Positions 1-5,983 are shown, counted from the stretch's first letter. The stretch is DNA of 7,475 bases from UMGS1696 sp963642885 (GCA_963642885.1 CAVIJI010000065.1:1-7475), one strand, 5' to 3'. Notes: a model not told the origin generated them from the letters alone. Translations and numbers: made by a program.

Positions 1-21
1 CACTGAGGTGGGATGTAATGT

Positions 22-47
22 AAAAAAGAAAGTGCCGAGGCACTTTC
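22..47 (-). terminator. Intrinsic terminator after the topoisomerase gene
   Basis: On the minus strand a stem GAAAGTGC/GCACTTTC closes a CTCG loop (28-47) and is followed directly by six T residues (22-27). This is the classic Rho-independent layout. It lies about 70 nt past the topoisomerase stop codon at 116-118, with two further hairpins in between. Confidence 0.85.
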
Positions 48-55
48 TTTCGAAA

Positions 56-79
56 TACATTCCCCCTCAGGGGAATGTA
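56..79. repeat. Perfect 10-bp inverted repeat with CTCA loop
   Basis: TACATTCCCC (56-65) and GGGGAATGTA (70-79) form a perfect stem with a 4-nt loop. There is no T-run on either side, so it is not a terminator by itself. The first bases of the window (CAC TGAG GTGGGATG, 1-15) look like the loop and right arm of a related hairpin cut by the window edge. Confidence 0.8.
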
Positions 80-90
80 ATTCCATGTTC

Positions 91-117
91 GAGTTTTGAG
101 CCTAAGGCTCAAAACTC
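91..117. repeat. Perfect 12-bp inverted repeat overlapping the topoisomerase stop codon
   Basis: GAGTTTTGAGCC (91-102) and GGCTCAAAACTC (106-117) flank a 3-nt TAA loop. The outer arm overlaps the last two positions of the stop codon (116-118). No T-run follows on the minus strand, so it could protect the mRNA 3' end or belong to the palindromic cluster that also includes the elements at 22-47 and 56-79. Confidence 0.8.
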
Positions 118-2125
118 ATACATCCGCATCCTTGATGTATTCTTTTCCATGCTCCGCTATGAACTTCTTTCGTCCCGCGAGATTGTCTCCCAGCATTATG
201 TCGAACATTTCCGCAGTCGCTAACGCATCCGACGGCGTTACCCTGATAAGCCGCCTTGACTCGGGATTCATCGTCGTCTTCGCCATCATGTCGGCGGAGT
301 TCTCGCCTAAACCCTTCGAACGCTGAAGCGTGTACTTCTTTCCCTCCGCTTCAAGCCGCTTTACTATCTCGTTTTTCTCGAATTCGTTGTACGCGAACTC
401 TATTTCTCCCTTCGCGGGCGTTATCTCGAACAGCGGCGTCTCCGCTATGTATACCCTGCCCTCTCTGAGCAGCGTGGGCAAAAGCCTGTAGAACAGCGTC
501 AGAAGCAGCGTTCTTATCTGGAATCCGTCCTCGTCCGCATCCGTACAGATTATAATCTTGCTCCAGCGTAGGTTCGCTATGTCGAACTGCGCCATGTCGC
601 TCTTGTGCTTGCCCGATAACTCCACTCCGCAGCCGATTACCCTCAGCAGATCGCATATTATGTCGCTCTTGAATATTCTCTCGTACGATGCCTTTATGCA
701 GTTCAGCGTCTTTCCGCGTACGGGGATTATCGCCTGAAATTCCGCGTTTCTCGCCAGCTTGCACGATGTCATCGCACTGTCGCCCTCGACTATGTATACC
801 TCGCGCAGCTCGGGATCCTTCGAACGGCACGCAACAAACTTCTCTACCCTGTTCGATACGTCCGTCGACGACGCCAGCTTCTTTTTGAGATTGAGCCTCG
901 TCGATTCGGCTGTCTCGCGCGAGCGCTTGTTTATCAGTACCTGTCCGCATAGCCTGTCCGCATCAACGGGATTTTCCGCGAAGAAATATTCGAGCTGATT
1001 ACGTAGGAATTCGTTCATCGCGTCCGCTATGAACGTGTTCGTTATCGCCTTTTTCGTCTGGTTGGCGTATGAGGTCTGCGTGGAAAAGCTGTTCGTTACG
1101 AGAATGAGACAGTCCTCTATGTCCGCGAACGTGATTTTCGACTCGTTCTTGTTGTACTTGCCCGTTGCCTTCAGCCTCTTGTCCACAGCGTACACAAACG
1201 CCAGCTTTACCGCCTTTTCGGGCGAGCCTCCGTGTTCGAGATAGCTTGAGTTGTGGTAGTATTCGAGCACGTTCACCTGCTTCGATACGGTAAACGCAAC
1301 GTCGCACACGAGCTTGTAGTCCTTCATGTCCTCGCGGTCTCTTCCCTTTGTCTCAAGGTGAAAACGCGCGATTTTCGTCTCGGCAGTGTCTCCCGCCAGC
1401 TCGGAAATGTAGTCCGTTATGCCGTTCTCGTAGTAGTAGCTCTCCTCGTCGAACGTGCCGTCCTCCTTCTCCCAGCGGAAATTGAAGCGTATCCCCGAGT
1501 TTACTACCGCCTGCCGCCTGAGCATATCCGAATAATACTCGCGCGGTATGTTTATGTCGGTGAAAACATCGAGGTCGGGCAGCCACCTCTGTACAGTTCC
1601 CGTGCGTTTTTCTTTTTTCTCGAGGGGACGAACGGCCAGCTCCGTGACGGGACGTCCCTTTTCGAAGGATATTTCCGCCACTTCACCGCCGCTGTAGGAT
1701 TTCACCTTAAAATAGCTGCTCGAGTACTGTGTGGCGCACGCGCCGAGTCCGTTCAGACCGAGAGAATATTCGTACGCACCCGCGTCCGAGTTGTTCTGGT
1801 ACTTTCCACCCGCGTACAGCTCGCAGTAAACGAGATCCCAGTTCCATCTTCCCTCGCCCTCGTTCCAACCGAGAGGAATACCGCGTCCGAAGTCCTCGAC
1901 CTCGACGGAGTGGTCACTGTATGCCGTGATGTTTATTTCCCTGCCGTAGCCCTCACGCGCCTCGTCGACCGAGTTCGAGAGAATTTCGAACACGGAATGC
2001 TCACAGCCCTCGAGTCCGTCCGAGCCGAAGATAACGGCGGGGCGTTTGCGTACTCTGTCCTCGCCCTTCAGCGAGGTTATGGATTGATTGTTATATGCCT
2101 GCGATGAAGATGTGTTTTTTTTCAT
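116..2125 (-). CDS. Type IIA DNA topoisomerase B subunit, divergent GyrB/ParE paralogue
   Basis: This is the ATPase/Toprim subunit of a type IIA topoisomerase, which with a GyrA/ParC partner would pass DNA duplexes through a double-strand break. The 669 residues are close to a normal Firmicutes GyrB or ParE. Visible elements in order are: the GHKL ATPase with E47 and N51 (HSVFEILSNSVDEA), D78 and GRGIP 80-84, and the lid GLNGLG 123-128; the transducer lysine loop QTK 356-358; Toprim EGDSA 447-451; the DxDxD metal motif D529/D531/D533; and QRSKGLGE 601-608 near the C-terminus. Several usually invariant positions differ: GLHGVG is GLNGLG, DADVDGSHIRTL is DADEDGFQIRTL, and QRYKGLGE is QRSKGLGE. 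All catalytic residues remain, so it is probably active. It looks like a second clostridial GyrB-type paralogue rather than the main gyrase, and no A-subunit gene is in the window. The start is the ATG 5 nt after an AGGA Shine-Dalgarno. GyrB versus ParE cannot be settled here. Confidence 0.93.
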   Translation of the reverse strand: MKKNTSSSQAYNNQSITSLKGEDRVRKRPAVIFGSDGLEGCEHSVFEILSNSVDEAREGYGREINITAYSDHSVEVEDFGRGIPLGWNEGEGRWNWDLVYCELYAGGKYQNNSDAGAYEYSLGLNGLGACATQYSSSYFKVKSYSGGEVAEISFEKGRPVTELAVRPLEKKEKRTGTVQRWLPDLDVFTDINIPREYYSDMLRRQAVVNSGIRFNFRWEKEDGTFDEESYYYENGITDYISELAGDTAETKIARFHLETKGRDREDMKDYKLVCDVAFTVSKQVNVLEYYHNSSYLEHGGSPEKAVKLAFVYAVDKRLKATGKYNKNESKITFADIEDCLILVTNSFSTQTSYANQTKKAITNTFIADAMNEFLRNQLEYFFAENPVDADRLCGQVLINKRSRETAESTRLNLKKKLASSTDVSNRVEKFVACRSKDPELREVYIVEGDSAMTSCKLARNAEFQAIIPVRGKTLNCIKASYERIFKSDIICDLLRVIGCGVELSGKHKSDMAQFDIANLRWSKIIICTDADEDGFQIRTLLLTLFYRLLPTLLREGRVYIAETPLFEITPAKGEIEFAYNEFEKNEIVKRLEAEGKKYTLQRSKGLGENSADMMAKTTMNPESRRLIRVTPSDALATAEMFDIMLGDNLAGRKKFIAEHGKEYIKDADV

Positions 2126-2135
2126 AAAAATCCTA

Positions 2136-2170
2136 AAAAATGTTGAAAGAGCTCCTCTTTCAACATTTTT
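2136..2170 (-). terminator. 16-bp perfect hairpin with T-run, directly upstream of the topoisomerase start site
   Basis: AAAAATGTTGAAAGAG (2136-2151) and CTCTTTCAACATTTTT (2155-2170) form a perfect 16-bp stem with a 3-nt loop. On the minus strand the right arm ends in six T residues (2135-2140), followed at once by AGGA (2131-2134) and the topoisomerase ATG at 2125. It can terminate transcripts from the SecB-like gene upstream. Because it lies in the topoisomerase leader, any promoter upstream of it would place an attenuator or a 5' protective stem next to the ribosome binding site. The stem is nearly symmetric, so it may also work in the opposite direction. Confidence 0.75.
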
Positions 2171-2181
2171 GTTATATTATC
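2171..2181 (-). promoter_or_regulatory. Possible -10 region upstream of the topoisomerase gene
   Basis: The minus strand reads GATAATATAAC here, containing two overlapping -10-like hexamers (GATAAT, TATAAC). I see no good -35 at 16-18 nt. If it is used, transcription would begin at or inside the 2136-2170 hairpin and put that stem at the mRNA 5' end. Weak evidence. Confidence 0.3.
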
Positions 2182-2224
2182 TTTCTCTTGTAAAATACGG
2201 TTTCGCTTAAATCCTTTGCTCCCG

Positions 2225-2257
2225 TGAAGTACATCCGCCTGCGGTGAATTTACTTCA
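2225..2257. repeat. Imperfect 15-bp inverted repeat over the stop codon of the SecB-like gene
   Basis: TGAAGTA (2225-2231) pairs with TACTTCA (2251-2257). The inner part pairs with a few mismatches or G-U pairs around a TGC loop (2240-2242). The stop codon (2250-2252) lies in the right arm. The core CCTGCGGTGAA (2238-2248) recurs exactly in the hairpin at 7458-7474. No T-run follows, so it is not a standard terminator. Confidence 0.6.
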
Positions 2258-2849
2258 TCGGTATAATCGGCACTCCGCCGTTAGCCGCCGTCAGCTCCGC
2301 TACAATCAGCGCCGCCTTCGCGCTCATCTGCTGAACGAGTACGGGACAGTTCTTCTTGAATTCGTCCGCTATGTCGATCGTGTGCCAGTCTATCTCGTCC
2401 CTTGTTCCGGGATTGAATACAAGCATTACCGCGAACGATACCGACAGAACAAACGGGCCGTCCGGATCGAATTTGAGCATTCTGTTGTACGTTGCCTTAA
2501 CTCCGGCCTGACCTATAACCTGCGCTACGATAGTATCCTTCACACCGAGCTTGAACTGAGAGGTGCCGGGGGTAGGCTTTGTCGTCTCATAGCTTACATT
2601 GTCGAGTACTATTCTTCTTTCCGCGAGGAAATATCTGTTGAAATCAAAGCCCTCGGGAGTGTGGTAACGGGGCTTCTCGGGTGTTACCGTCGTCATGGTC
2701 GCGTCGGGAATCGCGTTTGTCACGGATGAATCCGTAACGGGCGTCGAATCCGACTTAACCGCGGTTTCTTCATTGGTCTCGTTTATTTCTTTTTCGTTGT
2801 TCTTGTTTTCGTTTTCCTTGGGATTGTTTTTCTTACCGAATATAGCCAT
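2250..2849 (-). CDS. SecB-like protein with disordered N-terminal extension
   Basis: A 199-residue soluble protein without signal peptide or membrane segment. Residues 1-65 are low-complexity, first rich in K/N/E and then in T/S/V/P, and look like a flexible tail. Residues 75-199 resemble the SecB fold. An opening strand pattern (RRIVLDNVSYET, 78-89) recalls SecB's L-x-x-L-S-F-E start. Alternating strands run to about residue 146. The end (CPVLVQQMSAKAALIVAELTAANGGVPIIPMK, residues 168-199) follows SecB's CPxLLFPYxRxxIxxLTxxxGxPPLxLPP pattern. SecB is a tetrameric export or holdase chaperone; the role here is inference. The start is the ATG 8 nt after a GAGAGG ribosome binding site (2858-2863). 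The frame stays open upstream through the 27-bp repeats to 3194, but that extension is repeat-encoded and passes this ribosome binding site, so I exclude it. I recognise no exact family. Confidence 0.85.
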   Translation of the reverse strand: MAIFGKKNNPKENENKNNEKEINETNEETAVKSDSTPVTDSSVTNAIPDATMTTVTPEKPRYHTPEGFDFNRYFLAERRIVLDNVSYETTKPTPGTSQFKLGVKDTIVAQVIGQAGVKATYNRMLKFDPDGPFVLSVSFAVMLVFNPGTRDEIDWHTIDIADEFKKNCPVLVQQMSAKAALIVAELTAANGGVPIIPMK

Positions 2850-2857
2850 TGCTGTAA

Positions 2858-2863
2858 CCTCTC
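2858..2863 (-). promoter_or_regulatory. Ribosome binding site fixing the start of the SecB-like gene
   Basis: GAGAGG on the minus strand, 8 nt before the ATG at 2849. It decides the 199-residue start over the longer repeat-encoded alternatives. The stretch just upstream (about 2864-2904) is very AT-rich, but I cannot pick a convincing -35/-10 pair. Confidence 0.7.
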
Positions 2864-2938
2864 GTATTTTTTTATGTTTATGCAAATTTAAACCTATAAA
2901 TATAGCCGAGCCCGACAATCTAAGCCGAACCGTATGAT

Positions 2939-3208
2939 AATTTCGCCGAAGCCGAACCATAGGAGAATTTCGCCAAAACCCAACCATAGGAGAATTTCGC
3001 CGAAGCCGAACCATAGGAGAATTTCGCCGAAGCCGAACCATAGGAGAATTTCGCCGAAGCCGAACCATAGGAGAATTTCGCCGAAGCCGAACCATAGGAG
3101 AATTTCGCCGAAGCCGAACCATAGGAGAATTTCGCCGAAGCCGAAATATCGGAGAATTTCGCCGAAGCCGAACTATCGGAGAATTTCGCCACAAGCGAAA
3201 TTCTCGGT
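2939..3208. repeat. Ten-copy 27-bp tandem repeat array
   Basis: Units starting with AATTTCGCC recur at exact 27-nt steps from 2939 to 3182. The consensus is AATTTCGCCGAAGCC followed by GAACCATAGGAG. Units 1 and 3-7 are identical. Unit 2 has three changes, unit 8 three and unit 9 two, and unit 10 (3182-3208) diverges after nine bases. A degenerate partial copy precedes the array (about 2917-2938). Twenty-seven is nine codons and five frames lack stops, which explains the repetitive open frames. I see no start site that would make it a gene. The array fills most of the 443-nt gap between the WG-repeat gene and the SecB-like gene. There are no unique spacers, so it is not CRISPR. Confidence 0.95.
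3179..3205. repeat. Perfect 11-bp hairpin at the edge of the repeat array
   Basis: GAGAATTTCGC (3179-3189) and GCGAAATTCTC (3195-3205) pair perfectly around a CACAA loop. One arm is the GAGAATTTCGC motif present in the 27-bp units; the complementary arm occurs only once, here. No T-run follows on the minus strand, so termination of the WG-repeat transcript is not evident. Confidence 0.75.
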
Positions 3209-3307
3209 GAGGCGGCGGTTACCTCCACCCTTAAACCTTTACGTTATCCGCCGACAGGTGAGCGGGTGTTTACCTCCACCCTTAAGCCTAACTTAATCCC
3301 GCGACAT
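3206..3307. repeat. Imperfect 51-bp tandem duplication spanning the WG-gene stop codon
   Basis: Copy A (3206-3256) and copy B (3257-3307) are aligned head to tail. Both begin GGTGAG and share TTACCTCCACCCTTAA (3219-3234 and 3270-3285); they end CCGCCGACA and CCCGCGACA. Copy B holds the last codons and stop of the WG-repeat gene. Copy A is the noncoding, diverged partner. Confidence 0.75.
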
Positions 3308-5035
3308 TACTTTAAATATCGTCCAGCCGTTTTCCTCTCTGTATGCCGCTATAAGTCCGCTCGAGTTCTGCGACAGATAGTCGTACGTGAACGGAAGAAC
3401 TATGTTCCCCTCCGTGTCTATCATGCCGTACCTTCCGTCGTCCGTCTTAAGCACACTCAGCCCGCCTATGAACGGAGTCGCGCCTGCGTATATCGGCTGA
3501 GCTATCCACTCGCCCTCGACGGCGAAAATGCCGTATTTGCCTTCCTTTTCGAGGATAAGCATTCCCTCCGAGTATCCCTTCAGCGTGTAGCCCGCGGGAA
3601 TCGCGTACTCGCTTCCGTCGGCGTATACCAGTATGTCCCTGTCCTCGACTACCTTCGCCACGTGCCTCACGGCGTAGTTGTAGTAGTCCACGGTCAGTCG
3701 GCGCACCCTCGTCAGTCCCTTGTCGTAATAATAAAAGCCTATGCTCTCTATGCCGTTCGTCAGCGGCGGCAGCAGAAAGTCCTCGACATATCTGTCGTAC
3801 TGATTGACGTACACAATATCGTTTTCGAACGCCTTGCGCCCGTTTTCGTCTATGAAATACATCGCTCCCATCTCCGCTCCGTCCTCTATGACGGCGGCCC
3901 TGTTTGAAGTAAAGCCGTACGCGGAGGTGAATTTGTACTCCGTCAGCATTCCCTTGAAATTGCCCTCGCCGTCACGTACGGCGTATCCCCAAAGATTTTT
4001 TTCGGCAGTTGAATCAGGTAAATCCGTTGAAACAGGTAAACCTGTTTCGGCAGATAAATCTGTTTCGACAGTTTCGGCAGATAAATCCGTTGAATCAGAT
4101 AAATCCGCTTCGTCGGCTTCGCGCACGGGATATACCGACGTGGAGTCGCTCTTGCCGAAGGAAACGGGATAGTCGAAGCAAAATCCCACGTTGTCTCCGT
4201 CTTTTTCTATATCGCAGGCACGGAAGGTTTTTCCGTCCTCCGCGAGTATGTAGTATGACACCTTGTCTCCGTCCGTTTTCATGAAAACGGGATTGCCGTC
4301 ACTGTCTCTCATGTAGGCGGGACTGTACTTGCCGTATGCGAAGCGCGAGAGCGGAGTTCCGTCGGAGTTTATGAGATATATCTCCTCGCCGCTGTCCATG
4401 AGTATGTACCCCATGTACAGCTCAACCGCGGGAGCGTTTTCCGTCACCGTAACCTCCCTGACGTACATTTCCGTGTCGTCGTCGGGAGTTACGACTTCGT
4501 CTTTGGTCACACTTCTCGTACGCAGCGAGAAGTCGGTCGGCAGCTTGTACGAAAAGTTCATCCGCCCGAGCACCGAGCCGCCGCTCTTCGTACCGTCGCT
4601 GTTTTCCGTACCCGTGCCGTATGTGTCGCAGACGGTGTATCCGTCGTCCTCTCTCGCGGACACCCTCGGCACTGCCGCCGTTCTGTCGTCGAGCATGTCG
4701 GAGGAATAAATTTTCTTTACGTTTGTCACCCTCTCGACCGCCGTCGATGCCTTATTCTCACCCGAGACAGCCGCGCTGCTTTCCGCTTCCGTTTCTATGA
4801 CGATGCTTTCGTCCTCATCGGGGACGATTCCCGCGAGAGAGGCGAAAATATCCTCCTCGGTTTCGTCCTTTTCGGTTCCGCCGGCGTCATCGTATAGGAT
4901 TTTATATCTGTCGAGAAAAGAGAAATCATAGTACCCGAGCAGATAAAGAATCACAAGGGCGGCAACGCCGAACACCGCGGCGAAGACGAGGACATGCGAA
5001 AGAAAGCCTCGTAAATTTCTCAAGAAATAATTCAT
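3293..5035 (-). CDS. Membrane-anchored WG-repeat protein
   Basis: A 580-residue protein with a short basic N-terminus and one hydrophobic helix at about 13-34, followed by YYDFSF. It is probably a signal anchor with the rest outside the cell. Residues 50-130 are acidic and Ser/Thr-rich. Residues 200-300 contain strand-turn units such as YLINSDGTPLSRFAYG. A hexapeptide tract covers 311-343. The C-terminal half has WG-type repeats; the clearest are 391-405 (AMYFIDENGRKAFEN), 500-517 (YGIFAVEGEWIAQPIYAG) and 536-552 (YGMIDTEGNIVLPFTYD). WG repeats form beta-rich, probably protein- or ligand-binding modules, and no enzymatic motif is seen. The start is the ATG 6 nt after AAGG, 11 nt past the rlmH stop, so it is probably co-transcribed with rlmH. 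Its substrate or partner is unknown. Confidence 0.88.
   Translation of the reverse strand: MNYFLRNLRGFLSHVLVFAAVFGVAALVILYLLGYYDFSFLDRYKILYDDAGGTEKDETEEDIFASLAGIVPDEDESIVIETEAESSAAVSGENKASTAVERVTNVKKIYSSDMLDDRTAAVPRVSAREDDGYTVCDTYGTGTENSDGTKSGGSVLGRMNFSYKLPTDFSLRTRSVTKDEVVTPDDDTEMYVREVTVTENAPAVELYMGYILMDSGEEIYLINSDGTPLSRFAYGKYSPAYMRDSDGNPVFMKTDGDKVSYYILAEDGKTFRACDIEKDGDNVGFCFDYPVSFGKSDSTSVYPVREADEADLSDSTDLSAETVETDLSAETGLPVSTDLPDSTAEKNLWGYAVRDGEGNFKGMLTEYKFTSAYGFTSNRAAVIEDGAEMGAMYFIDENGRKAFENDIVYVNQYDRYVEDFLLPPLTNGIESIGFYYYDKGLTRVRRLTVDYYNYAVRHVAKVVEDRDILVYADGSEYAIPAGYTLKGYSEGMLILEKEGKYGIFAVEGEWIAQPIYAGATPFIGGLSVLKTDDGRYGMIDTEGNIVLPFTYDYLSQNSSGLIAAYREENGWTIFKVMSRD
4008..4106. repeat. 18-bp tandem repeats encoding a D-L-S-x-x-T hexapeptide tract
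   Basis: Five 18-nt units and one 9-nt half unit lie head to tail (4008, 4026, 4044, 4062 half, 4071, 4089). The units have the form GTT(GAA/TCG)(T/A/G)CAG(A/G)TAAATCC. In the WG-repeat protein they give DLSDST, DLSAET, VET, DLSAET, GLPVST and DLPDST (residues 311-343). The tract is more AT-rich than the flanking gene and is probably a slippage-prone linker just before the C-terminal WG region. Confidence 0.85.
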
Positions 5036-5046
5036 GGCAAGCCTTA

Positions 5047-5529
5047 CTATTTATGGTACTTTGTACCGGCGGAAATCTCGCCGGCTCTGTAAAGCTGTTC
5101 GAGGAGCATTACCCTGAACAGCTCGTGCGGAAAAGTCATTTTCGACACAGACACACGTTTGTCCGCGGATTTTTTGAATTCTTCCGACAGGCCGTATGAC
5201 GAGCCTATGACAAAGACGACCTCGGACACACCCGAGAGAGCGTAGCTCTCGAGCATTTCGGACAGCTCCGCGGAGGACATTTCCTTACCCTCGACGCACA
5301 TGGCAACGACGGCGCTTCTCGGCTGAATTTCCGCCGAAATAGCGTTTTTTTCCTTTTCGAGCGCCGCTTTGATTTCCCCCTCGGTCGGATTCGAGGACAG
5401 CGGCTGAGGCTTGGGTTCGATAACCGAGACGGAAAAGCGTTTTTCGAGTCTCTTTATGTATTCCGCCGCGGCCTCACGAAAAGGAGGATAAGTGAGGTGC
5501 CCCATGGCGATGAGTTTGATTTTCAGCAT
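5047..5529 (-). CDS. rlmH: RlmH, 23S rRNA (pseudouridine1915-N3)-methyltransferase
   Basis: RlmH uses SAM to methylate N3 of pseudouridine 1915 in helix 69 of 23S rRNA, a late ribosome-maturation step. It is a SPOUT-class knotted homodimer. The 160 residues match the family length. The N-terminus MLKIKLIAMG fits the usual MKIKLIAVGK start. The SAM-binding glycine loop is VIGSSYGLSEE (107-117; usual form IGGPYGFSEE), and SKMTFPHELFRVMLLEQLYRA (129-149) is the family signature. The protein ends KYHK, where the family usually has PYHK. No Shine-Dalgarno is visible before the ATG; the leader reads ATTTATAAAAAAATTCA. Family alignment still supports this start, and translation may rely on an unstructured or very short leader. 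The stop lies 11 nt before the WG-repeat gene. Confidence 0.95.
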   Translation of the reverse strand: MLKIKLIAMGHLTYPPFREAAAEYIKRLEKRFSVSVIEPKPQPLSSNPTEGEIKAALEKEKNAISAEIQPRSAVVAMCVEGKEMSSAELSEMLESYALSGVSEVVFVIGSSYGLSEEFKKSADKRVSVSKMTFPHELFRVMLLEQLYRAGEISAGTKYHK

Positions 5530-5583
5530 TGAATTTTTTTATAAATATGCGGTCTCGTTCCCGCGATTTTTCACGAATCGGCG

Positions 5584-5976
5584 TTACTTTATGAAAGTCA
5601 GCTCGATGTAGCTTACCGCAAATACCACCATAAGCGGCAGTATAACGTATATCAGCCTCCGCGCCTTTTCCTTGTTCTCGGTCTGCCTGCCGAGAAATTC
5701 CATCTTTTTTTCGCTCGTCCATTTCTCGGGCAGGTCGTCAATCGTTCTTTCCTCACGGTTGAACGTGAATCCGTTCAGTACGTAGAACGCCACAAAGCAT
5801 ACGGCGGCGAATACCGCGTACGCCGTTGTACCCGCGTAGTAAATCCAGAGCTGTCCCGTCCTCTCGGAAAGAACTATGATAACCCTCAGCAGAAAATAGA
5901 ACAGCGCGAAGTTCAGCAGCAGTATTCCCGCCTTTCGCAGTCCGCCGCCGCCCTTCCTCGGTTCTTTGTTTTTCAT
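5584..5976 (-). CDS. Small three-helix membrane protein of unknown function
   Basis: A 130-residue protein that I do not recognise. The basic N-terminus (MKNKEPRKGGGGLRK) is followed by hydrophobic helices at about 17-36, 46-69 and 108-127. A charged loop (70-107) contains NREERTIDDLPEKW and ends in NKEKARR. The positive-inside rule puts the N-terminus and this loop in the cytoplasm and the C-terminus outside. No catalytic or transport motif is visible. The ATG is only 7 nt after the galactokinase stop, and its Shine-Dalgarno (AAAGG, 5981-5985, spacing 4 nt) overlaps that stop codon, which suggests translational coupling. The gene could belong to the galK operon by position only; no functional link is shown. 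Confidence 0.85.
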   Translation of the reverse strand: MKNKEPRKGGGGLRKAGILLLNFALFYFLLRVIIVLSERTGQLWIYYAGTTAYAVFAAVCFVAFYVLNGFTFNREERTIDDLPEKWTSEKKMEFLGRQTENKEKARRLIYVILPLMVVFAVSYIELTFIK

Positions 5977-5983
5977 TTTACCT

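Noticed and set aside
1253..2107. 284-residue plus-strand open frame opposite the topoisomerase gene
   Set aside because: It lies entirely antisense to a gene with clear GyrB-family motifs, shows no recognisable domain, and looks like a codon-bias shadow.
2850..3194. N-terminal extension of the SecB-like protein by nine-residue RRNSPMVRL repeats
   Set aside because: The frame is open only because the 27-bp unit lacks stops; a good GAGAGG ribosome binding site and ATG lie downstream at 2849, and the extension starts at a TTG without its own ribosome binding site.
2939..3208. CRISPR array or plasmid iterons
   Set aside because: There are no spacers between units and no cas genes. No replication initiator gene or DnaA box cluster is nearby, and the other genes look chromosomal.
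2920..3296. Repeat proteins ISPKPNHRR (plus strand) and ASAKFSYGS (minus strand) read from the array
   Set aside because: Five of six frames of the unit are open, so long frames are expected by chance. Neither has a convincing ribosome binding site and start, and they conflict with each other.
3266..3907. 213-residue plus-strand open frame opposite the WG-repeat gene
   Set aside because: Antisense shadow without a recognisable domain; the opposing frame has a membrane anchor and WG repeats.
5530..5583. Terminator or promoter between the membrane protein and rlmH
   Set aside because: Only 4-5 bp stems with long loops are present, and the TATAAA near the rlmH start has no matching -35, so neither could be supported.
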